From Nitrospira sp. (lineage in GTDB: Bacteria; Nitrospirota; Nitrospiria; Nitrospirales; Nitrospiraceae): DNA of 64,000 nt. Below, one piece after another: positions 56,472 through 64,000 of this stretch. The translations under genes were made by a program, and so were the position numbers. The stretch is taken from positions 124,001 to 188,000 of the forward strand of contig JANDJI010000005.1 of assembly GCA_024331125.1 (NCBI GenBank), written 5' to 3'. Position 1 is the first letter of the stretch. Each line of letters begins with the position of its first letter. The notes below the pieces were generated by a model. That model was not told where the DNA came from and did no database searches. It worked only from the letters and a program-made list of their open reading frames with translations.

Positions 56472-58992
56472 TAGGACCTCCGTGGCTCACACTACTCTGC
56501 GACCCTTTTTCAGCGCTCTGACTCGCACGCCAATCCGCCGCCCGCAAGACCGCCTCAAAATAGGCGAGGCGAAAAGGTCCCAACTTGTCTCGGAGATCAA
56601 TCATCCGTTCGGCCCACGATGGCAGGCCGGCAAACGGCCGCTCTTCGCACAACCCCAGTTCTATCGGCTCCAGAGAAAGGGTGACTCTGGGCGCCAAGGT
56701 CCCGCCGCCAAGGTCGGTCTCGGGCAACTCATCGCCATCCCACACCCCTCGGGCAAAGCGGCGGCCTCCATCAGGACGGCTCTCGTTCGGCAACGAGCGG
56801 ATCGACAGCCGCACCTTGCCATGATGGGCTGCAACCAGATAGGCCACCAAGTTCCTGAGTTCTTCGGAAATCGTGGTATTCCGCGGATCAAGCACCGCTA
56901 ATGCCGAAGCCAGTTCGTGGCGGAAGTGGTGGCGTGTGTACCGTTTCCAACCTTGCCGGGATGCCTTCGCCCAGGGGCCTGTTCTTGGAGCCCCCTCCGG
57001 CAGCGCAGCTTGGAAGACCTCATGCGCTTTGCCCCGGTCATGCCAGCGGGCGGCATGCCGCACGGCATCGGCCTCATTTTTATCAAGAGCCAGCGCACGC
57101 AGAAGCTGATCAACCTCCTGGCAAAGCTCATTGGTATGCTCGGCAATGGTCTGCCACCGATTGATTTGCGACAACGGATCAGCGTCGGTCGCATCTGGCA
57201 TCTCGACTGTGGCTGCTCGGGCAGACTCGATCGGTTGAACCGACTCTTTGAGCGAGGGATCCCATCCTCGCTCCGTCGAGTAGCCTCCGGCATTCGCGTG
57301 CACCAGATAGACCTGTCCCGGCACGACCTGACTCTCCTTGACCAGTTCCCACATTGTGTCCAGGAAGTTCCATCGCCAGACTTGTTTCTTGCGATCATCG
57401 CCGGAGACAAACTTTTTGAACTCACCAATGGGGACGGGACAAAGTTCCTCTCGTTTCGCGGCAGGCTCGGCTTTCTTTTCCTCTGTTTCATTCGGCGTTT
57501 TCTCATACTTGCGCCAGAAAACTTGCACATCGCTGTCTTCGACATCGCGGATGAAGCGATCAATATCAAGGTCGTTTCCGGCCAAGTCCGGCGTGGTGTC
57601 GAACAGATCAATCAGATCCTTCCGGCGGATCACGTGGGTATTCTCGAACGTGAGTGGGACCTCCGGCAGTGACGCCAGGCCGACATCCCTCAGACCGGTC
57701 AACTGTTTCTGGGCTTTCGTGAGCTCGTCAAGTTCGTAGGGAGCGGCGACTTTCTCGGCTTCTGTCACCTTGTCCGGTAAGGCAATCCAATAGACCTTTG
57801 CACGGTCCTTCTCCTCACCTCGCCGGTTGCAGCGTCCAAACCGTTGCACAAGCGACGCCCACGGCGCTACCTCGGTGAACAGGGTCGTCGCGCTCACGTC
57901 CACGCCGGCCTCGATCACCTGCGTACTCACAACAATGGTCCCGTACGGCCTCGGCTGTGCCAACGCACGGTCCACCTGCTTCTCGCGGTCCTCCGACCGA
58001 AAGCGCGAGTGCAGCAACACCAACTCCGGCTGGTGGTTTTTTATGGCTTTGTCCAGTTCCTTTCTCAGTGCATCGAACACCTGGCGAGCCCGCTTGACCG
58101 TATTGACGATGACGATCGTTCTCGTGTTTGGCTTGTGGATTCCCAACACTTCCTTGGCCAACGCTTTGACATCGCCCATCACAGCCTTGGATTTGGCAAG
58201 AGGTTTTTTCGCTTGCCACCGATCTCGCAAAGTCTGGCACGTCTGTGCATTCAGCCCAGAAGTGTTGATTTCCTGCTCAACATCAAACCGCAGCTCCGCC
58301 AGGTTTTTGAGAAATGGTCCAAAGTCCACAGTTTTCAGCCAGTCCCGTTGGAGCGTGGCGGACATCCATACGGTCCGGCAGCCGTGGCTGTTCTTGGCTG
58401 TTTCTGCATCCCTGTTCGGAAGCAGACGGCGAAACGCTTCGAGTTGGGCCGTAGTCGCAAGCCCTGCTCCCATGAGCTGGATTTCGTCAAACACCCACAA
58501 ACAGTCCGCATTGAGCATGCCGAACTGCATCGGCCAACGGGATCGTGTGGCGGCGTAGCCACGGTTGAGGGCCCGCGACAGCAGCATGTCCTGTGTGCCA
58601 ACAAGGATTTGCTCTCGATCGGGATACATATCCCAATCTTCTTCCTCCTCGCCGCCCATCAGCATATGCACGGGGATTTCCTCGGCCAGCTCTCCGCTCT
58701 TTTTCAAGTTTTTAATCCAACTTTTGGCGCATTCGACCGTCTGCTCCACCAGCACCCGCATGGGCAAGCAATACACAAGCCTCCGCGGAGTGCCTCTGCG
58801 GACTGCCCTGTTAGGATGGAACCGTCGCCGCCACAGCCACCCCAGCACCGCCATGGCAGTCTTGCCCAAGCCTGTCGGGACGTGCACCAATTGGGACAAC
58901 GCCTCGTCGCAGGCGAAGCGGGCCTGAAACGGAAAGGGTACATGACCGGTTGCTTGCTGAAACCATCGCACAAACGTGTGGTCGATGCTCAT
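56449..58992 (-). CDS. cas3: Type I-G Cas3 helicase-nuclease (C-terminal HD)
   Basis: 847 residues. SF2 helicase first: Walker A VPTGLGKTAMA (residues 38-48), DEIQ box (169-172), SATLQRDWLKTVDF, LLHSRFRSEDREKQV, STQVIEAGVDVSATTLFTEVAPWASLVQRFGRCNRRGE. The HD nuclease is at the C-terminus, with AARWHDRGKAHEVFQAAL around residue 648 and HHFRHELASALAVLD. This order (helicase then HD) is that of type I-G Cas3. First gene of the interference operon. Confidence 0.96.
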   Translation of the reverse strand: MSIDHTFVRWFQQATGHVPFPFQARFACDEALSQLVHVPTGLGKTAMAVLGWLWRRRFHPNRAVRRGTPRRLVYCLPMRVLVEQTVECAKSWIKNLKKSGELAEEIPVHMLMGGEEEEDWDMYPDREQILVGTQDMLLSRALNRGYAATRSRWPMQFGMLNADCLWVFDEIQLMGAGLATTAQLEAFRRLLPNRDAETAKNSHGCRTVWMSATLQRDWLKTVDFGPFLKNLAELRFDVEQEINTSGLNAQTCQTLRDRWQAKKPLAKSKAVMGDVKALAKEVLGIHKPNTRTIVIVNTVKRARQVFDALRKELDKAIKNHQPELVLLHSRFRSEDREKQVDRALAQPRPYGTIVVSTQVIEAGVDVSATTLFTEVAPWASLVQRFGRCNRRGEEKDRAKVYWIALPDKVTEAEKVAAPYELDELTKAQKQLTGLRDVGLASLPEVPLTFENTHVIRRKDLIDLFDTTPDLAGNDLDIDRFIRDVEDSDVQVFWRKYEKTPNETEEKKAEPAAKREELCPVPIGEFKKFVSGDDRKKQVWRWNFLDTMWELVKESQVVPGQVYLVHANAGGYSTERGWDPSLKESVQPIESARAATVEMPDATDADPLSQINRWQTIAEHTNELCQEVDQLLRALALDKNEADAVRHAARWHDRGKAHEVFQAALPEGAPRTGPWAKASRQGWKRYTRHHFRHELASALAVLDPRNTTISEELRNLVAYLVAAHHGKVRLSIRSLPNESRPDGGRRFARGVWDGDELPETDLGGGTLAPRVTLSLEPIELGLCEERPFAGLPSWAERMIDLRDKLGPFRLAYFEAVLRAADWRASQSAEKGSQSSVSHGGPNDGGSCR

Positions 58993-59283
58993 CGTGGTGT
59001 CCTCTCGCCAACACCGCTGTTTAACTGTCGCCCTGCCTCAGCGCAACAAGAGAAACGTTGCCGATTCACTCATAAGCCCTGCGAGGGCGTGATGTCCTCA
59101 GTCCGTCTCTCTCTGGCTCGCCCTTGCCTCCCTGATGCAGGCCTGTCCCCTGAGGCGTGATGCCATGAATTTCCTTTTGTCGCAGAAACTTGGTTGATAG
59201 GAGAAGCGTTCATACTGTGAGTCTGCGTGGCCCCCGTTGGTACAGGACGATCGCTCTCTCTGTCGTTTCATCTCTCCCTTTCC
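58993..59283. other. Upstream region of the cas3 operon
   Basis: 291 bp between the repeat-protein gene B (its 3' end) and cas3. It must contain the interference-operon promoter unless transcription enters from upstream. I find no strong -35/-10 pair, no match to the palindromes near 59728, and no accepted gene. Confidence 0.4.
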
Positions 59284-59652
59284 TCACCATTTCCTCGACG
59301 GCTTTTCTCCATTCAACGGTGCGAAGGGCACGTCGAGGTTGTACTGGTTCACCGGATTTAATGGATTGTCCGGATGGTACCGATTCACGGGATGGAAGGG
59401 ATTGTTGGGATTGTATCGGTTGATGGGATTGAGCGGATTGCCAGGGTCATAACGGTTGACCGGGTTAAAGGGATTGTCCGGATCATACTGGTTCGCCGGA
59501 TTCAGTGGGTTATCGGGTGCATACCGCTGAGTCGGGGCGAAGATGTTGTAGTCCCGCTCGTAGCGCGGATCGAACCCCCACTCGGCCCGGCTCGTCGAAG
59601 GCCACAGGCAACACACCAGCAAGGCGACGCGCCATCCTGTGTTCGTTCGCAT
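59284..59652 (-). CDS. Secreted Asn-Pro decapeptide-repeat protein B
   Basis: Start ATG 59652 follows GAGGAGGCGG; a longer frame reaches 59721. The 122-residue product has a signal peptide (VALLVCCLWPSTSRA). About six tandem ten-residue units follow, such as NRYDPGNPLNPI, NRYNPNNPFHPV and NRYHPDNPLNPV (consensus N-[RQ]-Y-x-P-x-N-P-[LF]-x-P). The DNA shows the matching 30-bp periodicity. Function is unknown. Two GTGAC-N7-GTCAC palindromes lie upstream. Confidence 0.75.
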   Translation of the reverse strand: MRTNTGWRVALLVCCLWPSTSRAEWGFDPRYERDYNIFAPTQRYAPDNPLNPANQYDPDNPFNPVNRYDPGNPLNPINRYNPNNPFHPVNRYHPDNPLNPVNQYNLDVPFAPLNGEKPSRKW

Positions 59653-59727
59653 GACCGCCTCCTCTCTTTTTCTCCTCTTGCAGACGACCTGATACGAGAT
59701 CATCGGACTCAAGTGTCGCACAGGTTC

Positions 59728-59744
59728 GTGACAACCAAGGTCAC
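59728..59744. promoter_or_regulatory. Palindromic operator candidate 1
   Basis: GTGACAACCAAGGTCAC: a GTGAC/GTCAC inverted repeat with a 7-bp centre, 76 bp upstream of the repeat-protein gene B start. It nearly matches the element at 59830-59846. Binding by the adjacent WYL regulator is inference. Confidence 0.55.
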
Positions 59745-59829
59745 AAGCATCCCCTTACGTTCACGATGCGTAATCCTGCGTTTTCTCCGCAGTTGGGGGC
59801 AGCCGATGCTCCAAGAGTTCTCTTTTCGT

Positions 59830-59846
59830 GTGACAACAAGGGTCAC
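59830..59846. promoter_or_regulatory. Palindromic operator candidate 2
   Basis: GTGACAACAAGGGTCAC: same arms and nearly the same centre as the element at 59728-59744, 102 bp away. It overlaps the stop codon of the WYL regulator gene. Both copies are preceded by TTCGTG. Confidence 0.55.
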
Positions 59847-60826
59847 TCGCCGGCCAGAATCTTCTTCGCCTCCGCCAAGACGGCAGCCTTCAACCGGTCC
59901 GGCCGGATCACCCGCACGCCGCTGCCAAAGCTGAAGATCCACCCGATGAGTTCTCTCGTATCCGCCACCTGGAGTTCCATGCGAAGTCGCCCCTTTGGAA
60001 GCGGCGTGAATTTTTGGCTGGGGTGCCAGATTCGATCCTTCGCCCAGGCCGCTGTCGCCTTGTCAAAGACCAGTTCGACCTCAATGCGAGGGCCCCGCAT
60101 GACCGTGAGTGAATCATGCACAAACGCCTCCAAGTCAAACCCGAGCGGCATTTGATAGGGATGGTCGGTCAGGGTCACCGAGCGGATTCGCTCCACGGCG
60201 AACAAGCGAGGCTCCTTGCGGAGATGGCAGTAGCCGATCAAATAAAGTCCCCCTGAGGCATACCAGAGACGATAGGGGTCGATCTCTCGTCTGGTCATTC
60301 TGCCGCGCGACGCGGAAAAGTAGCGCACTTGGACCGTCCACTTCCTGTCGATGGCCTGGGTCAGTCGGTCGATGGTGTCGCGATGGGACTTGTAGGTTTT
60401 GTGGGGGCCCAATCCCACGGCGAACAGGTTCTGAAGCTGTTGCGCATAGTCGAGCGACGCGGGGGGCAGCAGGCTCGACGCCTTGGCCATGGCTGAATCC
60501 AAGGCCGCTTGAATATGGGTGCCGGCCAAGGGCTTGAGCAGCGCCCGGCTCATGACCAGCGCCATCAGCTCGGTCGGCGAAAACGACAGGGCCGGTGCAT
60601 GCCGGACCCCGTCCATGAGCCGCCACCGGACCTGGCCGTCGACTCGCTCATTGACGAGGGGAAATCCCGAGGCCTCCAACGCCTCCAGATCGCGTCGGAT
60701 GGTTCTCAAATGGCGGGAGTAGTCGGCGGGCAATCGCGCCTTCAACTCATCCAGCGTGACGCCGGCCGATGACTCCAACAAGCGCAGCAGATGCCACTGG
60801 CGGGTAATCTGATCGTTGCGCGGCAC
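59843..60826 (-). CDS. HTH-WYL transcriptional regulator
   Basis: 327 residues. The N-terminal helix-turn-helix is DQITRQWHLLRLLESSAGVTLDELKARL with HLRTIRRDLEALEASGFPLV. The WYL domain has VRYFSASRGRMTRREIDPYRLWYASGGLYLIGYCHLRKEPRLFAVERI, followed by the WCX extension ending in GSGVRVIRPDRLKAAVLAEAKKIL. WYL regulators often control CRISPR-Cas and other defence loci by sensing nucleic-acid-like ligands. It is the first gene of the accessory block and precedes repeat-protein gene B. Confidence 0.9.
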   Translation of the reverse strand: MPRNDQITRQWHLLRLLESSAGVTLDELKARLPADYSRHLRTIRRDLEALEASGFPLVNERVDGQVRWRLMDGVRHAPALSFSPTELMALVMSRALLKPLAGTHIQAALDSAMAKASSLLPPASLDYAQQLQNLFAVGLGPHKTYKSHRDTIDRLTQAIDRKWTVQVRYFSASRGRMTRREIDPYRLWYASGGLYLIGYCHLRKEPRLFAVERIRSVTLTDHPYQMPLGFDLEAFVHDSLTVMRGPRIEVELVFDKATAAWAKDRIWHPSQKFTPLPKGRLRMELQVADTRELIGWIFSFGSGVRVIRPDRLKAAVLAEAKKILAGE

Positions 60827-60985
60827 ACTCTACCCCGCGATCCAGGCGAACGCTAGGATACGGAAGGAAGCCGAAAGGGTCAATCGCCTCAAAAGCTTTT
60901 TACGTCAAGCCGTACTGAGAAGGGTGCGGCAGGCCACGGAGGAGACTTCCGCTGCTTGGAGAAAGGAGAACGACGACCGTGCCGG

Positions 60986-62215
60986 CTAGTTCGTTTTGCA
61001 TTCAGCGAGCGCGAACTTTCGCTTGCCGATCTTGAGGCGACGTTGCTGCCCTTCGCGAAACGCGATCACCGTCTCGGGATTGGACTCTTTCATACCATCG
61101 ACTTCCACCCCCCCCTGGACGATCAACCGTCTGGCCTCGCTGCCGCTGGCCACCAATCCTGTTGCAGCGATGAGTTTCACCAACTTGATGCCGCTTATCC
61201 CGGCGGCATCCCGCTCCGGCAAATCGGCCGGCGTCAGGATGAGATGTTTGTCCGGCTGATCGGGGAACTCTTGGGCTTGGAATTTGTGCTGAAACTCGGC
61301 TCTCGCCAGACGCCCGGCCTCCGGCCCGTGATACCGAGCGACGATCAATTCGGCCAATGACTGCTTGGCCTCCATCGGATGAAGAGACTTGACTCGCTCC
61401 AGATTTTCGGTCGTGAGCAATTCATAATAACGGAGCATCAGGCCGTCGCTGATCGACATGAGCTTGCCGAACATCTCGCCCGGCGGGTCTTCGAGCGCGA
61501 TATAGTTGCCGACACTCTTGCTCATTTTTTTGACACCGTCGGTTCCCTCGAGCAACGGCATCGTGATGACTACCTGTGATTCCTGCCCGTAGTCCCGCTG
61601 GAGTTCTCGTCCCACGAGGAGATTGAACTTTTGGTCGGTCCCACCCAGCTCCACATCCGCTTTCAAGGCGACGGAGTCGTATCCCTGCACAAGCGGATAG
61701 AGAAACTCATGGACACTGATCGGCTTTTGCTCCTCGAACCGTTTGCGGAAATCATCCCGCTCCATCATGCGCGCCACTCGGTAGTGCGCCGCCAGTTGAA
61801 TGAGTCCCTCCGCCGACATCGTCCCCATCCAGCGGCTGTTGAACTCGATCAGAGTCTTTGCCGGATCGAGAATTTTGAAAATCTGCCGTTGATAGGTCTT
61901 GGCGTTTTCCTGAACCTGCTCCTTGGTGAGCGCCTTTCGCGTTTCCGACACGCCGGTGGGGTCGCCGATCATGCCGGTGAAATCGCCGATCAAGAAGATG
62001 ACCTGATGGCCCAAGTCTTGAAAGTGTTTGAGTTTGTGAATCAACACCGTGTGCCCCAGGTGCAGGTCGGGCGCGGTGGGGTCAAAGCCGGCCTTGACCC
62101 GAAGGGGCCGACCCTCCTTGATCGAACGGGTGAGCTTCGCCTCCAACTCCGCCGGCTGGATGATCTCCACCGCGCCGCGCCCGATCAGTTCCAACTGTTC
62201 TTTGACGTCGATCAT
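60986..62215 (-). CDS. tyrS: Tyrosyl-tRNA synthetase
   Basis: 409 residues. Class I motifs are HLGH (residues about 52-55, the HIGH motif, in [18 protein letters not shown]) and [11 protein letters not shown]-terminal S4 RNA-binding domain is seen at [30 protein letters not shown]. This belongs to the TyrZ-like branch ([18 protein letters not shown]). The start overlaps the comEA-like stop (ATGA). Confidence 0.96.
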   Translation of the reverse strand: MIDVKEQLELIGRGAVEIIQPAELEAKLTRSIKEGRPLRVKAGFDPTAPDLHLGHTVLIHKLKHFQDLGHQVIFLIGDFTGMIGDPTGVSETRKALTKEQVQENAKTYQRQIFKILDPAKTLIEFNSRWMGTMSAEGLIQLAAHYRVARMMERDDFRKRFEEQKPISVHEFLYPLVQGYDSVALKADVELGGTDQKFNLLVGRELQRDYGQESQVVITMPLLEGTDGVKKMSKSVGNYIALEDPPGEMFGKLMSISDGLMLRYYELLTTENLERVKSLHPMEAKQSLAELIVARYHGPEAGRLARAEFQHKFQAQEFPDQPDKHLILTPADLPERDAAGISGIKLVKLIAATGLVASGSEARRLIVQGGVEVDGMKESNPETVIAFREGQQRRLKIGKRKFALAECKTN

Positions 62216-62721
62216 GATGGCCGTTCCTCGACCTTGGTTGTGTTCTCCCTCTCCAAAACCGTCACGAACGGCCTGAGCCGTTCAAGCGTTTTACGGCCGA
62301 TCCCCTTGACAGCCAACAGATCCTCGACCGTTTGGAACCGCCCGATCGATGCTCGATACTCCATGACACGCCGGGCCAGCACGGCTCCGATGCCGGGCAG
62401 CGATTCCAGCTCGCTGACGTCGGCGCGATTGAGATCCACAGGTCCAAGCGAACCGGATCGGACCGGGGAAGCCGCGCGATTGCGGGTTCGCGGCTCGGTT
62501 CGAACGTTGTTCTCGGCCGGTGCACCTGTCGCCCCCGCCTGCGCCTTAAGCTCCTTGGGGGTCAGTGACTCTGCGACGGAAGCCTCAACCGCGACAGGCG
62601 CCGGTTCGTCCGGCGAGAGGGCCTCAGGACCCGAGCCGTCGGGAGCCTGCCACGCCATCCACCAGACAAGGCCCATCGTGGCAGTCAGCAGGCCGAGCTT
62701 GATGGCCAGCGAGCGAATCAT
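62212..62721 (-). CDS. ComEA-like helix-hairpin-helix protein
   Basis: 169 residues. An N-terminal membrane segment ([20 protein letters not shown]) is followed by a Pro/Ala/Glu-rich linker. A C-terminal double helix-hairpin-helix domain ([36 protein letters not shown], then [20 protein letters not shown]) follows. ComEA-type proteins bind DNA in the periplasm during natural transformation. It overlaps both lpdA and tyrS by ATGA junctions. Confidence 0.85.
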   Translation of the reverse strand: MIRSLAIKLGLLTATMGLVWWMAWQAPDGSGPEALSPDEPAPVAVEASVAESLTPKELKAQAGATGAPAENNVRTEPRTRNRAASPVRSGSLGPVDLNRADVSELESLPGIGAVLARRVMEYRASIGRFQTVEDLLAVKGIGRKTLERLRPFVTVLERENTTKVEERPS

Positions 62722-64000
62722 GGGCCGGTTCTTTTTTTCGCTTGGTGAATGGCCAGGGCCTCAAGGTCTTCGCAGGCTTCCATGATGCCTTCGGCCAACG
62801 TCGGATGGGCATGGATCATTCGAGCCACCTGGTCGGCGGTCGCGCCTACCTCCATGGCCAACGCCGCTTCGTGAATCAAATCCGCCGCGTGGCTCCCGAC
62901 AAGATGCGCGCCTAGGATCTTGCCGGTGGCGGCATCGGCGATGATCTTGAACAGCCCGGCAGTTTCTCCGGTCGCCTGCGCTTTTCCCAAGGCGGCATAC
63001 CGAAACCGCCCGACCTTGACGGCCCGCTCAGGATCGTCTCCCCTCGCTTGAGCCCGTTCGCGCGCCTGCCGTTCCGTCAGCCCGACACGGCCCACCTCCG
63101 GCAAGGTGAAGATGCCGGCTGGAATCACATCGTAATTCATGGTGGAATCATGGCCAAGAATATTTTCGACCGCGACCTTGCCTTGGGCCGAGGCCACGTG
63201 GGCCAACATGGCCTTGCCGACCACGTCGCCGATCGCATAGACGCCCGGCACATTGGTCTCCATCCGCTCGTTGACCAGCACTTCCCCCCGTGGCCCCAGC
63301 GCCACACCGACACGGTCCAGCCCGATTCCTTTCGACCGAAAACCCCGCCCGATGGACACCAACAACGTATCTGCCTCGACCGTCGGTCCATCAGCCACCG
63401 TCATGGCCAATCCATCCGGCCGATGTTCGACTGTTTGAATCGTGGTGCCGGTCTTCACTTCGACCGACCGTTTTTTCAACTCCCGCTCCATCAATAGCGA
63501 GACGTCGTCATCCTCCAATGGAAGCACGCGAGGCTGCAACTCCACCAGCGTCACCGCCGAGCCGAGCCCGCTAAACAACGTCGCACATTCACATCCTTCA
63601 ACACCGGCGCCGAGAATGACCATCCGTTTGGGAACCGTTTCCAGGTCCAGCGCCTCCCTGCTGGTGATGATCCGCTTGCCGTCGATGGGGAACTGAGGGA
63701 GCGCCGGCCAGGACGAGCCGGTTGCGATCACCACCGCATCCGCCCGGACCTGCGTCGTGGCGCCGGCGGCATCGGTGACGGCGATCATCTTATTGTCGAT
63801 CAACTCCCCCCGTCCCGTAACGACCTCGATGTTCCATGCCTTGAAGAGCGTCGCGATCCCCTTGACCAACCCGGAGACGACCTTGTTTTTCCTGGCCACC
63901 ATCCTGGCCGGATCGTAGCGCGGCTGGTCGTTCAGGATGATCCCGAGGTCCCCCGCCTGTTTCAGCTTGTCGCCAAGATCGATGATGGACAGCAACGTCT
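62718..64000 (-). CDS. lpdA: Dihydrolipoyl dehydrogenase (N-terminus beyond the window)
   Basis: The frame is open at the right edge; about 427 codons are visible, beginning inside the FAD domain. It shows ADAVVIATGSSWPALPQFP, the NAD-binding RMVILGAGVEGCECATLFSGLG, DTLLVSIGRGFRSKGIGLDRVGV, VYAIGDVVGKAMLAHVASAQG and the C-terminal catalytic HAHPTLAEGIMEACE. Lpd is the E3 subunit of 2-oxoacid dehydrogenase and glycine cleavage complexes; the FAD loop and redox cysteines lie outside the window. Confidence 0.93.
   Translation of the reverse strand, partial: TLLSIIDLGDKLKQAGDLGIILNDQPRYDPARMVARKNKVVSGLVKGIATLFKAWNIEVVTGRGELIDNKMIAVTDAAGATTQVRADAVVIATGSSWPALPQFPIDGKRIITSREALDLETVPKRMVILGAGVEGCECATLFSGLGSAVTLVELQPRVLPLEDDDVSLLMERELKKRSVEVKTGTTIQTVEHRPDGLAMTVADGPTVEADTLLVSIGRGFRSKGIGLDRVGVALGPRGEVLVNERMETNVPGVYAIGDVVGKAMLAHVASAQGKVAVENILGHDSTMNYDVIPAGIFTLPEVGRVGLTERQARERAQARGDDPERAVKVGRFRYAALGKAQATGETAGLFKIIADAATGKILGAHLVGSHAADLIHEAALAMEVGATADQVARMIHAHPTLAEGIMEACEDLEALAIHQAKKRTGP

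Noticed and set aside
57844..59160. 438-codon plus-strand frame opposite cas3
   Set aside because: Shadow of cas3, whose helicase and HD motifs are complete on the minus strand.

Overview
The window looks like chromosomal DNA of a GC-rich, double-membraned (Gram-negative type) bacterium. It carries a TonB-dependent receptor, several lipoprotein or signal-peptide proteins, dnaK/dnaJ/grpE, recA/recX/alaS and a tRNA-Gly. Several features (the cobalamin salvage set, an IPT/TIG plus Ycf48-like exported pair, a fused cas4-cas1) remind me of Nitrospirota such as Nitrospira. That assignment is inference from family content, not proof.

Layout. (1) 1-3192, minus strand: a chemosensory unit cheW - MCP - cheA (cheA cut by the window edge). 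(2) 3538-16431, minus strand: a cobalamin uptake and salvage region with two cobalamin riboswitches. The first precedes btuF-btuC-btuD and a nitrilase-family gene. The second precedes a TonB receptor followed by a Cys-rich CWC protein, adenosyltransferase, cobU, cobT, cobS, cbiB, cobD and cbiZ. No corrin-ring genes are present, so the cluster reads as capture and remodelling of external corrinoids. (3) 16600-22611: rpmB, tRNA-Gly(CCC), coaX, grpE-dnaK-dnaJ and rsmE. (4) 22719-26601: exported proteins (unknown, Ycf48-like propeller, IPT/TIG) and a RidA protein. (5) 26131-34265, minus: a long compact run recA-recX-alaS-ruvX-mltG-deoC-deoB-ridA. (6) 34509-43129: mixed genes including an ankyrin lipoprotein, thpR, cinA, several unknown genes, a radical SAM protein and an SDR.

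(7) 43281-60826 is the accessory part: a type I-G (formerly I-U) CRISPR-Cas locus. It has a 40-repeat array, cas2, a cas4-cas1 fusion, csb2, csb1, csx17 and cas3. Non-cas cargo is threaded through it: hicBA between cas4-cas1 and a broken copy of its own 5' end; an NTase-HEPN gene (frameshifted) abutting a relic of a csb2 3' end; an ORF6N-domain gene translationally coupled between cas3 and csx17; two secreted Asn-Pro repeat proteins bracketing the interference operon; and a WYL regulator with two matching palindromes next to it. The duplicated cas fragments suggest that the locus was rebuilt by recombination around toxin-antitoxin cargo.

(8) 60986-64000, minus: tyrS, a ComEA-like helix-hairpin-helix protein and a dihydrolipoamide dehydrogenase cut by the right edge.

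Protein functions were assigned by reading motifs. No database search was possible.
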